Positions 42,681-50,934 of a DNA stretch of 64,000 nucleotides are shown piece by piece (within the stretch, counting starts at the first letter, position 1; each line of letters starts with the position of its first letter). Position numbers and translations under genes: made by a program. Below the pieces are notes generated by a model. That model saw nothing but the letters and a program-made list of their open reading frames with translations. It did not search any database and was not told the DNA's origin. Origin of the DNA: Streptomyces roseoviridis (GTDB lineage Bacteria; Actinomycetota; Actinomycetes; Streptomycetales; Streptomycetaceae); assembly GCF_039535235.1 (NCBI RefSeq), contig NZ_BAAAWU010000001.1, positions 124,001-188,000 of the forward strand, written 5' to 3'.

Positions 42681-43015
42681 GGGGTGCTCTCCGTGGTGTC
42701 CGCGCGCTCGGCGCTCTCGGTGCTCGTGGGGCTTCCGGCGCTGGGGGGTCGGAGCCATCGGGTCATGACGCGCTCGAGGGGTCCGGTGTCGAGGTCGTGG
42801 AACTTGTAGCGGCCCTCGCGCCGTGACACGACGAGGCCCGCGGCTTCCAGGACGGCCAGATGCTGACTGATCGCCTGGCGCGACAGCCCCAGGCCGTGTT
42901 TGGTCACCAGTCGCGCGCATATCTCGAACAGACTCTGGCCGTCCCGCTCCGCCAGCTCGTCGAGGATGCGCCGGCGGGTGGGGTCGGCCAGCGCCTTGAA
43001 GACATCCTCTGCCAT
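42677..43015 (-). CDS. ArsR-family transcriptional regulator
   Basis: Protein of 112 residues from ATG 43015; the frame extends upstream but into the operator, so the shorter start is used. A winged helix-turn-helix covers about 5-85: FKALADPTRRRILDELAERDG, GLSRQAISQHLAVLEAAGLV and REGRYKFHDLD. No metal-binding Cys cluster is visible, so it is of the non-metal ArsR kind. The C-terminal 25 residues are Ser/Thr/Glu-rich. It precedes and is coupled to the VOC gene. The perfect palindrome eight bases upstream is the likely autoregulatory operator. Confidence 0.9.
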   Translation of the reverse strand: MAEDVFKALADPTRRRILDELAERDGQSLFEICARLVTKHGLGLSRQAISQHLAVLEAAGLVVSRREGRYKFHDLDTGPLERVMTRWLRPPSAGSPTSTESAERADTTESTP

Positions 43016-43023
43016 GACCCCAC

Positions 43024-43049
43024 GATAGGCAAGTAGCGACTTGCCTATC
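43024..43049. promoter_or_regulatory. ArsR operator: 26-bp palindrome
   Basis: GATAGGCAAGT (43024-43034) and ACTTGCCTATC (43039-43049) are perfect 11-bp arms around AGCG, ending eight bases before the ArsR start. It lies between the ArsR gene and the divergent-end of the phosphatase gene, in clearly AT-richer DNA. Confidence 0.85.
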
Positions 43050-43075
43050 AAATCGCGCCTCTCGCTTCGCGCCGG

Positions 43076-43699
43076 TCAGACGCGGAGCTCGGGCGGGAAG
43101 CCGGTCCAGCGGAGGCCGGCGGGGAGGTGGGCGGTGTCGTTGAAGAAGAGGACGGACGCGGGGCGGGAGGGTGCGTAGCGGATGACGGTCAGGGCGGCGT
43201 TGGCGTGGTTGAGGCCCATCCAGCGCCACTTCGGGGCGTCGAGGGCCGCCCGTACGAGCCAGCCGATGAGGAAGTTGTGGGTGACGACGAGTTCGTGGCG
43301 CGGCTCGGTGCCGTCGACCGGGCCCGTGAACCGCGCGACCGCCTCCCGGGCCAGTCCGGGGCCCCGCTCCCGTTCCCCGGCGGGGAACAGGGCCAGGTGC
43401 CCGAGCATGGCGTCGGCCGGTTCCGCGGGCAGTTCCTCGCGCTGCGGCAGATGGGGGACGTAGTCACCGGCGGCCTCGGACTGGTTCAGGGGGACACCGT
43501 CGAGCTGCTCGCCGATCAGCTCCGCCGTCTGCCGGGCCCGCGCGAGCGGGCCGTGGTGGATCGCCGCGAGCGGGGCGCCGCGGAGGCGCTCTCCCAGCAG
43601 GACGGCCTGGCGGCGGCCGTTGTCGGTCAGGCCGGTCTCGTCCGGCGTGGCCTCGCCGTGGCGGGTGAGGTAGAGGTAGCGGGCAGCGGTGGCCGTCAT
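43076..43699 (-). CDS. Histidine phosphatase (phosphoglycerate-mutase-like)
   Basis: Protein of 207 residues from ATG 43699 with GGAGG nine bases before. The phosphohistidine motif LTRHGEA (11-17, His14) and the supporting NGRRQAVLLGERLRGAP and HHGPLARARQTAELIG strips are all present, as is the late His in VVTHNFLIGW. It belongs to the branch of general small-molecule phosphatases; substrate not readable. The ArsR operon lies downstream on the same strand after a 60-bp operator-bearing gap. Confidence 0.88.
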   Translation of the reverse strand: MTATAARYLYLTRHGEATPDETGLTDNGRRQAVLLGERLRGAPLAAIHHGPLARARQTAELIGEQLDGVPLNQSEAAGDYVPHLPQREELPAEPADAMLGHLALFPAGERERGPGLAREAVARFTGPVDGTEPRHELVVTHNFLIGWLVRAALDAPKWRWMGLNHANAALTVIRYAPSRPASVLFFNDTAHLPAGLRWTGFPPELRV

Positions 43700-43880
43700 C
43701 GGCGACTCCTCCGGAAGGGTGTGTCGTCCTGTTGGTGATCTTGCGGATGCCTGGACGGACGCCGGCACGGGCGGCGCGGTTCCGCGGCGGGAAGGCGCCC
43801 GGGGGCACGGGGTCCCGGCCTTCGGACGCCACCGGCCGCGGGCTCACCGCCGTACCGCCCTCGCGGGCCGTTACGGAAGC

Positions 43881-44018
43881 CGCCGTACGACGGCCCTCGC
43901 GGTGATCGCCTCTCACGGTGATCGCCACCGCACGGCCGTCGCGGTGATCCCGCCGTACGACGGCCCTCGCGGGATCGCCTCTCACGGTGATCGCCACCGT
44001 GCGGCCGTCGCGGGATCG
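43881..44018. repeat. 70-bp tandem duplication in the phosphatase/MDMPI spacer
   Basis: Unit starting CGCCGTACGACGGCCCTCGC at 43881 recurs at 43951, with only a few differences; a partial third copy lies just before (about 43848-43880). The unit contains GGTGATCGCC twice. The whole spacer (43700-44086, 387 bp) has no supported gene. It may be a regulatory array or mere duplication. Confidence 0.75.
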
Positions 44019-44086
44019 CGCGGAGCCCTGTCGTCCGCGCCTACCCGCCGGTAATCTGCGGGCTCGTCAGCAGCAGGGGGAGCCGC

Positions 44087-44956
44087 ATGGACAGCCGCAT
44101 GGACAGCGTCACCGGGTTCGATCCCGTCGCCGAGCACGTCAGGACCCGGGCCGCGCTGGACGCCGCGATGGAACGCCTGGTCCGGCTGCTGCGCGCCGTA
44201 CCCGACCTCGACGCCCCCTCGGGTGTCCCCGTGTGGACGGTGGGCGATGTCGGGTCCCATCTCGCCGCCGTCTTCCTCGCGTACGGCTCGGCCTTCGCCG
44301 GCGAGCCGTTGGAGTGGGAGGGCCTGCTGCCGCCGGGCGACGGGCCGCTCGCCGAGCGGATCGCGGCCGTGAACGCCGCCTCGATCGCCCTCTTCGACCG
44401 CGCGGACCGCGCCCGCCTGGCCGATTTCCTCGCCGAACGGGGTGAGGCGTTCCTGCGGTCCACCGAACGGCTCGCACCGGACACCCCCGTCCCGGCGCCC
44501 TGGCTCGGCCCGGAGGTCAGCCTCCCCCTCTCGGCGGCGACCGGCATGATGCTCAGCGAGAGCCTCGTGCACGGCCTGGACATCGCCCGGGGTGCCGGGC
44601 TCCCGTGGTCGATCTCCCCGGACGAGGCGCGCCTGGTGCTCGGCCAGGCCATGCCGTCGGTGATGCCGCTGGCGCTCGACCCCGTGCGCGCCCGGGGAGT
44701 CACCCTCGCCTTCGACCTCGCGGTCGGGGGCGGTCCGCGCCTGGCGGTTGTCGTCGAGGGCGGGGCGGCGACGGTCATCCGCGACGCCCCTCCGCGTGCC
44801 TACGACTGCCGGATCAGCGCGGCGCCCGTCTCCTTCCTGCTCGTGTCCTTCCGGCGCGCGCCGCTCTGGAAGGAGGTCGTCCGCGGCCGGATCAGGGCCG
44901 GCGGCCGCAGGCCCTGGCTGGCGACCCGGCTCAACGAGCTGATCGCCAGCCCCTGA
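44087..44956 (+). CDS. Maleylpyruvate-isomerase-family (DinB-like) protein
   Basis: Protein of 289 residues from ATG 44087, with GGGGGAG five bases before. The N-terminal domain (about 18-150; RTRAALDAAMERLVRLLRAV, WTVGDVGSHLAAVFLAY and HGLDIARG near 165) is the four-helix MDMPI/DinB type, with the metal-type His. The C-terminal part (about 195-289) is an SCP2-like domain. Most streptomycete members bind a mycothiol-like cofactor or metal and act as unassigned isomerases or transferases. It is convergent with the amino-acid oxidase gene. Confidence 0.85.
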   Translation: MDSRMDSVTGFDPVAEHVRTRAALDAAMERLVRLLRAVPDLDAPSGVPVWTVGDVGSHLAAVFLAYGSAFAGEPLEWEGLLPPGDGPLAERIAAVNAASIALFDRADRARLADFLAERGEAFLRSTERLAPDTPVPAPWLGPEVSLPLSAATGMMLSESLVHGLDIARGAGLPWSISPDEARLVLGQAMPSVMPLALDPVRARGVTLAFDLAVGGGPRLAVVVEGGAATVIRDAPPRAYDCRISAAPVSFLLVSFRRAPLWKEVVRGRIRAGGRRPWLATRLNELIASP

Positions 44957-45011
44957 CACGGCCGACCGCAGGGTCGCGGGGCCGCCGGTGCGCGGTCGGG
45001 CGGAGTGCCGC

Positions 45012-47057
45012 TCAGCCGGTGTGGACGGCCAGCGCGGTGCGGACCGCGGATTCGAGGGCTCCTTCGATCCAGGCGGGTTTGGCGGAGGTGTGGTCCCCGG
45101 CGAAGTGCAGCGGGCCCTCCGAGGTGGGGACGTCGGGGAACAGTTCGGTGTGCTGCCCGGGAAGGAGCACGGACGCCTCTCCGTACGCGTAGGGGTCCCG
45201 CATCCACGACTGCGTCCTGCACTTGGTGGTGAAGAACACCTCGCAGCGCCGGCCGAAGACGGCCTGCACTCCGGCGAGGGCGCGGAGGTACCGCTCCTCG
45301 TCGGCGTAGGAGTCCCACTTCAGGGCGTCGTCGGCCCAGCTGTAGGAGGCGAGCATGACGCCGCCGTCGCTGCCCTCCATGGGGTGGGCGTGCTCGAAGA
45401 ACATGAAGCGGTTGGCGTTGTCGCTCGCGGAGCCGCCGCCGCGGACGTGGGCGGCCGCGGGTTCGCGGCCCGGGGCGGCGGGGCGGAAGGCGGTGAAGCA
45501 GTGCCTGAGTCCGTCGGGGACGGTCACGCCCAGGTCCTTCACCGACCGGTGGGCGCCGAGGTGTCGGCCGTCCTCGACCCGGCCCGCCTTGTACGCGGCG
45601 TACAGGCCGTCCTCGACCGAGTTCAGCTCGGCCTCCCACTGTTCCTCGGTGAACTCCCACCAGCGCCGGGAGAATTCGAGGAGCACCTTGGTCGCGGCGT
45701 CGTAGTGCAGCTCCGTGACGGCGCGGCGCTTGCCGTAGCTCAGCGGAGGGTCGAAGGCGACGTGGCGCAGTCCGGAGAACGGCACGGTGATGATGGCCTC
45801 GTCGCCCTCGAAGACCTCGGTGACCCCTCCCCCGCCGGTGTGGCAGTCCTCGGACACGGTGTGCACCCGCACCCGGCCGCGGGCCCGTTCGACGCGGACG
45901 GCGCGCCGGTCGAGCCGGACCTTTCCCTTCACGGGCGCGTACAGCGCGTCCACGAGCACCGCGGTGCCGCCCTTGAGCTCCCAGAACGTGGTGCCGGGGG
46001 CGATGAGCGCGCTGGACAGGAAGCTGTGCACGAAGGACAGGTGGAGCCGTGACGTCAGGTTCTGGACGGTGCCGACGAGGTCGACGGTCCTGGTGTCCAG
46101 GCCCGCCGCCTCGGTCAGGTAGCGGTACATGGACCAGTGGCCGTACCGCCTGAGGACCTCGGCCCAGCCGTCGACGAGGGCGGTTCCCTCCTTGTCCCGG
46201 ACGAGGCGGCGGGCCGGTTCGAGGGCCTCGGCGAGGATGACGGCCGCCGTCTTCGTGCGGTGGGGGCCGGGGACGCCGAAGGTGTCGTTGAGGACTTCGG
46301 GGTGCCTTTCGTAGTCGGCCTTGCGCATGTGGACGCCGTTGACGTGGATCCAGGTGCGGTTGGCCTTCTTCGTCGGGTCGTCGACGTCCACGTCGACGAG
46401 CAGGAACTCCTGGCGGGGGAGGCCGAACATGTCGATCAGGGCCATGAGGAGCGGGTGGCTGCCCGGCAGCCGCATGGCCCCGGCCTCGGCGTACTGCCGG
46501 GGGTCGGCGAAGGGCTGCCGTCCGTTCTCGTGGCCGCCCTTGCGGAAGGTCTTGACGCGGCCGCCGACCCGGTTGCCGTTGGCCTCGATCACGACGACGT
46601 CGTGGCCCGCCCGGTTGAGCAGGTCGGCGGCGAGCAGCCCGGCCGGTCCGGCTCCGACGATCAGGACCCGCTTGGTGGCCCTTCCCCGGCTCGGCGGCAG
46701 TCCGTTCCGGACGACCTTCACATACCCGGGGACGAGGGGCCTGTCGTGTGCGTCGTACACGGCGATGGCGCGGGCGACCGTGGTGTACGCGGAGGGGTCG
46801 GTGCCGGGTGGGAGAAAGGAGGGGGCGGCGGCGGGGGCGGGGACGGTGCCGGGGTGCAGCGCGGTCGCGGGCGCGGCCGGGGCGGCGGCGAGTCCGGCGG
46901 CGAGCACCGTGGCGCCGCTCGCGGTGACCACCGACCGCCGCGACGGCCGGACGGGGAGCGGCGGAACCGATGCCCGTGTGTCCCCGCAAGCGTGCGGGAC
47001 CGGGGGTTCGTGTGCGCTCGGTGCGGCGGCCGTGTCGTTCGTGCTGGAGATGCTCAC
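45012..47057 (-). CDS. Secreted FAD-dependent L-amino-acid oxidase / monoamine oxidase-like flavoprotein
   Basis: Protein of 681 residues from GTG 47057 (GGAG near). A twin-arginine-like leader ([19 protein letters not shown], about 38-56) points to Tat export of the folded flavoprotein. The FAD dinucleotide motif [17 protein letters not shown] is at about 131-147, followed by GGRVKTFR. The amine oxidase domain continues to the end with [20 protein letters not shown], the usual flavin-contact C-terminal helix. Secreted L-amino-acid oxidases make hydrogen peroxide and keto acids; monoamine oxidase activity cannot be excluded. It is convergent with the MDMPI gene. Confidence 0.88.
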   Translation of the reverse strand: MSISSTNDTAAAPSAHEPPVPHACGDTRASVPPLPVRPSRRSVVTASGATVLAAGLAAAPAAPATALHPGTVPAPAAAPSFLPPGTDPSAYTTVARAIAVYDAHDRPLVPGYVKVVRNGLPPSRGRATKRVLIVGAGPAGLLAADLLNRAGHDVVVIEANGNRVGGRVKTFRKGGHENGRQPFADPRQYAEAGAMRLPGSHPLLMALIDMFGLPRQEFLLVDVDVDDPTKKANRTWIHVNGVHMRKADYERHPEVLNDTFGVPGPHRTKTAAVILAEALEPARRLVRDKEGTALVDGWAEVLRRYGHWSMYRYLTEAAGLDTRTVDLVGTVQNLTSRLHLSFVHSFLSSALIAPGTTFWELKGGTAVLVDALYAPVKGKVRLDRRAVRVERARGRVRVHTVSEDCHTGGGGVTEVFEGDEAIITVPFSGLRHVAFDPPLSYGKRRAVTELHYDAATKVLLEFSRRWWEFTEEQWEAELNSVEDGLYAAYKAGRVEDGRHLGAHRSVKDLGVTVPDGLRHCFTAFRPAAPGREPAAAHVRGGGSASDNANRFMFFEHAHPMEGSDGGVMLASYSWADDALKWDSYADEERYLRALAGVQAVFGRRCEVFFTTKCRTQSWMRDPYAYGEASVLLPGQHTELFPDVPTSEGPLHFAGDHTSAKPAWIEGALESAVRTALAVHTG

Positions 47058-47074
47058 TCCCAGGAGGGCTCGAG

Positions 47075-47110
47075 AAGGGTGTGCGAAAGGGTGTGCGGAA
47101 GGGTGTCCGA
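47075..47110. repeat. Three 12-bp direct repeats upstream of the oxidase
   Basis: AAGGGTGTGCGA at 47075-47086, AAGGGTGTGCGG at 47087-47098 and AAGGGTGTCCGA at 47099-47110, flanked by two copies of GGAGGGCTC (47063-47071 and 47111-47119). They begin 18 bp before the GTG start at 47057, so they may be leader repeats or regulator sites. Confidence 0.65.
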
Positions 47111-47224
47111 GGAGGGCTCACATGACGGGGAGCCGTCCGCCGTACATGCTCGGGGCGCGGCCTGACGCGGTGCCAGCTGCGTCACACGTACGGGGAGTTC
47201 AAACCACCCCTTCGGTCACTCGGG

Positions 47225-47420
47225 GCTCTCCTGCGCAACGCCTGCTCGTCGGCGTGGCCCGGCCGGATCCAGGGCCGGGAGACGATCCGCCGCCGGGCAG
47301 AGACCGAGGCCGAGGTCGTCCGGACGCGGGGCACCCCCTTCGCCCTCTACGACTGCGAACCGCGGGTCACCGTCGCCCTCGACGCGGTGAGCGCCCGCGT
47401 CGCGCGGGTCCTGTCCGGAT
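47225..47420 (+). pseudogene. Coding-like fragment of unknown origin
   Basis: Within the 414-bp spacer 47058-47471, the plus frame starting near 47225 has almost only G or C at third positions for about 60 codons: WPGRIQGRETIRRRAETEAE, then TPFALYDCEPRVTVALDAVS. It has no start or ribosome site and no stop before the following AraC relic. I do not recognise it. It may be the tail of a deleted gene. Confidence 0.28.
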
Positions 47421-47471
47421 CCTCGCCACCCCGGAGCCCCCGCTCACCGCTCACCGCTCACCGCTCACCGC

Positions 47472-48528
47472 CTACCGCATGCCGTCCGGGGCCCGAGGGG
47501 CGGGGGTGGCCGGGGCGGGGGCGGCGTCCCTGGCTGACAGCGCCTGCCGGCGGTGGTCGCGGGCGGTGAGCCCGTACGCGGAACGGAAGGAGCGGGTGAA
47601 AGCAGAGGCGTTCGGCATCCCCCAGCGTGCGGCGAGCACATGGACGGGAGTGGCGCGCAGGGACGGGTCGGCCAGGTCGGCGCGGATCCTTTCCAGGCGC
47701 TGGGAGCGGATCCAGGAGGCGACCGTCTCGCCCGGGAAGCATGCGCCGAAGACGCGGTGCAGATGGCTGAGGGAGATGTGGTGGGCGGCGGCGACCGTGG
47801 CCGGGGTGAGCTCGGGATCCGGCAGGGCGTGCAGGATGAAGGTCCGGATGCGGCGGGCCAGGAGGTCGCGCCGGGATTCCGGAGGCAGGGCGGCCTCGGC
47901 GTCCAGGACGTGGGCGAAGAGGGCGGCGACCAGGTCGAGCGTGACCGTGCCCAGGCGGGGCGCGTCGGCCGGCTGGATGTTCGGCCTGCCGGGCGAGGCC
48001 CGTGAGGTAGTCCGTCAGGAGGGCTCCCGGGCCGTTCCGCACGGACAGCCCTTGACCGAGGAGCCGCTCCACCCGGGACGGGGGCAGGGGCAGGGCGGAC
48101 GCCGGGAGGTCCACGCCCACGCCGGTGACGACTCCGGGCCGCCGCCGGCTCGTGGGTTCCGGGGCGTGCGCCAGGGCTTCGCAGGCCTGCCGGCTGGAAT
48201 CCACGAGGAGTCCGCCGGCGCCGGCCGTGGCGGATCCTCCCCGCTCGTGCGACACGGTCAGTCTGCCGTCGGACGGCAGGGACAGGTGGTAGAGCCCGGT
48301 GTCGTCCCGGCGGATCCTGCGCCTGCTCCGGCGGAAGAGCGCGGTCGGGAAGGACGTCCGCCAGACGGTGACCGGCCCCAGCTCCATCAGGCGCAACTCC
48401 GCGGGGAAGTCCGCCGCGTGGTCGCTGCTGATGTCGCTCGTACGACTGCGGTGGATCAGTTCCCGCCAGCGGTCGAACCGCTCACCGGCGGCGAAGTCCT
48501 CGCTGCGGAACACCGTCCCGATCGCCAC
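47472..48528 (-). pseudogene. AraC-family regulator, frameshifted paralogue
   Basis: It begins with GTG 48528 (GGAGAG before) and matches the AraC gene at 37814 closely: GTVFRSEDFAAGERFDRWREL and VTVWRTSFPTALFRR. At about 47976-47984 the frame breaks between RQAEH and IQPADAPRLGTV (one extra base or two missing). The DNA-binding half in the other frame includes HHISLSHLHRVF and MPNASAFTRSFRSAYG. With the frame corrected it would end PDGMR at 47472, about 351 residues against 346 in the paralogue. The 3' end holds four copies of the 7-bp CGCTCAC near 47445-47475. As read, the protein would lack its DNA-binding domain. Confidence 0.85.
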
Positions 48529-48735
48529 TGCACTCTCCGTCTCCCGAGGGGCGCGTCCCGCGGGAGCCTAGGCGGCGGACGCGGCGAGCGACGACGGACG
48601 CCGGGCCGGCGGGCGGCGGGCCGACGGGCGGCGGGTGGGGAGGACGGCCGGTTCCGTACGGCGTCCGGTGCTTCGGGGCCGGCCGGGGAGTAGCCTCACG
48701 GGGGTTGGTGTCCGCCGTGTCCATGGAGGTCAGTG

Positions 48736-49173
48736 GTGTCCCTCGAGGGTGTGTACGAGCCGAGCCCGGAGAAGTGGGTCCGCGATCAGGTCGAGCTGTA
48801 CGAGTCGTCGGGCGGCACGAAGGGCACGACGATGCGGGGCCTGCCGGTCGTGCTGGTGACGACGGTCGGCGCGAAGAGCGGCAGGCTCCGCAAGACGCCG
48901 CTGATGCGGGTGGAGCACGAGGGTGCGTACGCGCTCGTCGCCTCCAACGGCGGCGCGGTCAGGCATCCCGTCTGGTACCACAACGTCCTGGCCTCGCCGC
49001 TGATCGAGCTGCGGGACGGCCCGAAGGTGTGGGACATGAAGGCGCGGCTCGCGGAGGGCGAGGAGCGGCGGGTCTGGTGGGAGCGGGCGGTCGCCGCGTT
49101 CCCCGACTACGCGGACTACCAGCGCAGGACCGAGCGGGAGATTCCGCTCTTCGTCGTCGAACCGGTCGGCTAG
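48736..49173 (+). CDS. Deazaflavin (F420)-dependent nitroreductase-family protein
   Basis: Protein of 145 residues from GTG 48736 (GGAGG six bases before; GTG 48733 is an alternative). It has the DDN split-barrel fold: QVELYESSGGTKGTTM, LVTTVGAKSGRLRKTPLMRVEHEG, ALVASNGG and HPVWYHNVLASP, the loops that hold F420. Homologues reduce enones or nitro groups or are of unknown use. It lies just upstream of the nitric oxide synthase gene on the same strand (130-bp gap), a pairing worth noting since NO chemistry can produce nitro compounds. Confidence 0.88.
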   Translation: MSLEGVYEPSPEKWVRDQVELYESSGGTKGTTMRGLPVVLVTTVGAKSGRLRKTPLMRVEHEGAYALVASNGGAVRHPVWYHNVLASPLIELRDGPKVWDMKARLAEGEERRVWWERAVAAFPDYADYQRRTEREIPLFVVEPVG

Positions 49174-49303
49174 GACTTCTGGCGAGGTCCTGCGCCGACT
49201 GGCGGGCACCCTAGCAGCCGGCAGTGGGTTCGGGGCGAAGAACGGCTACTCTCCACGCCTCCGTGCGTGCGTACGGTAGTCATGGGGCCAGGGAGGGAAC
49301 ACC

Positions 49304-50632
49304 TTGGTCTTCAGCCTGAGTCGTCGCCGGAAGTCGCTCTCCGCGCAACCGGCCTCTGTCCCGCCGGTATCCGCTCAACCGGCTTCCGTTCCATCGGTAT
49401 CCGCTCAACCGGTCTCCGTTCCGCCGGCGGCCGTTCAGCCGGCGTCCGTCCCCTCGGTCGCGGTCGCCGGCTCGTGTCCGTTCGGAGCCGTATCGCAACC
49501 CCGGTCGCCGCAGGCGCGACCGGGGCGGCCACCGGGGCCACGTGTCGTGGACCGGGGGCAGGCGGAGGAGTTCCTGCGCCGGTTCCACCACGAGGAGTCG
49601 CACGCGGGGGACGTGGAGCGGCGGGTCCGCGAGGTGCTCGCCGAGATCGACCGGACCGGCACCTATGAGCACTCCCCCGCCGAGCTGGCCTTCGGGGCGC
49701 GGGTGGCGTGGCGCAACGCGGCGCGCTGCATCGGGAGGCTCTACTGGCGCTCTCTCGTGGTGCGCGACCTGCGGTGGGTGACCTCCGCCGACGACGTCGC
49801 GGAGCAGTGTGCCGAGCATCTGCGGCTGGCCTTCAACGGTGGCCGGATCCGGCCGGTCATCTCGGTGTTCGCTCCGGACCGGCCGGACCGTGCCGGGCCG
49901 CGGATCGTCAACGACCAGCTGGTCCGCTACGCCGGGCACCGCACGTCCGCGGGACGCTGGATCGGCGATCCGCGCGGCGGGGCGCCGACGGAGCGCGCCC
50001 GGGCGCTGGGCTGGAAGCGCGAGGAGGAGGCGTTCCAGGTGCTGCCGTTGATGGTGCGGGAGCGTCCGGCGGCGCGGCCGGAGTGGTACGAGCTGCCGGA
50101 GGACGCCGTGTCGGAGGTGCCGCTCCGGCATCCGGACCACGCGTGGTTCGCCGAGCTCGGGCTGCGCTGGTACGCGGTGCCGGCGATCAGCGACATGGTC
50201 CTGGAGATCGGCGGGCTGCGGTATCCGGCGGCGCCCTTCAACGGCTGGTACATGGGAACGGAGATAGGCGCCCGGAACCTGGCGGACACCGGGCGCTACG
50301 ACCTCCTCCCGGTGGTGGCCGACCGGCTCGGGCTCGACCGGTCGAGCGAGCGCACGCTGTGGCGGGACCGTGCGCTGGTCGAGCTGAACGTGGCCGTTCT
50401 GCACTCCTTCGAGGAGGCGGGGGTGACGATGGCCGACCATCACACCGAGTCCGAGCGGTTCCTCCGGCACATCGAGCGGGAGCGCCGGCATGGCAGGGCC
50501 ACCCCCGCCGACTGGAGCTGGATCGTTCCGCCGGTGTCCGGCTCCGCCACTTCCGTCTTCCACCGCTACTACGACCCGGTGGATCCGTCGCTGCGGCCGG
50601 CCTTCCTCCCGGGCGAGCCGTCCTACGGGTAG
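49304..50632 (+). CDS. nos: Bacterial nitric oxide synthase, oxygenase domain
   Basis: Protein of 442 residues from TTG 49304, with GGAGGGAACACC upstream. Residues about 85-440 form the NOS oxygenase fold. The haem thiolate Cys142 is in WRNAARCIGRLYW. The arginine-binding Glu320 is in PFNGWYMGTEIGARN. The pterin-side strip DWSWIVPPVSGS lies near 410. It makes NO and citrulline from L-arginine and needs an external reductase, none of which is encoded here. The N-terminal 80 residues are an unusual extension with four 10-residue repeats (SAQPASVPPV-like, 13-52). In phytopathogenic streptomycetes a NOS supplies NO for thaxtomin nitration; no txt gene is present here. Confidence 0.93.
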   Translation: MVFSLSRRRKSLSAQPASVPPVSAQPASVPSVSAQPVSVPPAAVQPASVPSVAVAGSCPFGAVSQPRSPQARPGRPPGPRVVDRGQAEEFLRRFHHEESHAGDVERRVREVLAEIDRTGTYEHSPAELAFGARVAWRNAARCIGRLYWRSLVVRDLRWVTSADDVAEQCAEHLRLAFNGGRIRPVISVFAPDRPDRAGPRIVNDQLVRYAGHRTSAGRWIGDPRGGAPTERARALGWKREEEAFQVLPLMVRERPAARPEWYELPEDAVSEVPLRHPDHAWFAELGLRWYAVPAISDMVLEIGGLRYPAAPFNGWYMGTEIGARNLADTGRYDLLPVVADRLGLDRSSERTLWRDRALVELNVAVLHSFEEAGVTMADHHTESERFLRHIERERRHGRATPADWSWIVPPVSGSATSVFHRYYDPVDPSLRPAFLPGEPSYG

Positions 50633-50659
50633 TCCACCGGGCCCCGGGGGCCTTGAGGT

Positions 50660-50910
50660 GGCGGTCGCGCGGCATCGCAGGACGGTGCGGCTCGCCCGGT
50701 AGGTGGTGCCCCGGAAGTAGGGGAAGTCGAAGACGCCGGAGATCTCGATCCGCCACAGCAGCAGGGTGAGGACCGAGTGCGGGGAGAGCGGCGCCACCGC
50801 GGTCGCCATGGCGGGGACCGGTCCGCAGCCGCCTGCCACCAGCGGGAGCGGGCGGCCCAGGCGGGGTGGGACCCGGCGGGTCAGCCACGGCAGGGACCTT
50901 CCCGGGCACC
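50660..50910 (-). pseudogene. Coding-like antisense fragment between nos and the MpaB-like gene
   Basis: In the 302-bp spacer after nos, the minus strand shows a strip with near-perfect GC3 and natural amino-acid use: GGCGPVPAMATAVAPLSPHS and LLWRIEISGVFDFPYFRGTT. It has no start or ribosome site of its own and runs open into the nos antisense. I do not recognise it with certainty. It is probably a degraded gene fragment, or the tail of a gene cut by rearrangement. Confidence 0.3.
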
Positions 50911-50934
50911 GGGAACGGGGCGCACACTTGAGTC

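Noticed and set aside
44800..47121. Minus-strand 773-codon frame overlapping the amino-acid oxidase
   Set aside because: It is a +1 shadow of the oxidase gene; its RTPF start reflects only the 12-bp repeats.
49304..50632. Thaxtomin-type biosynthetic locus
   Set aside because: A NOS gene is present, but no NRPS, P450 (TxtE-like) or AraC/TxtR arrangement was found; the AraC relic nearby has another domain type.
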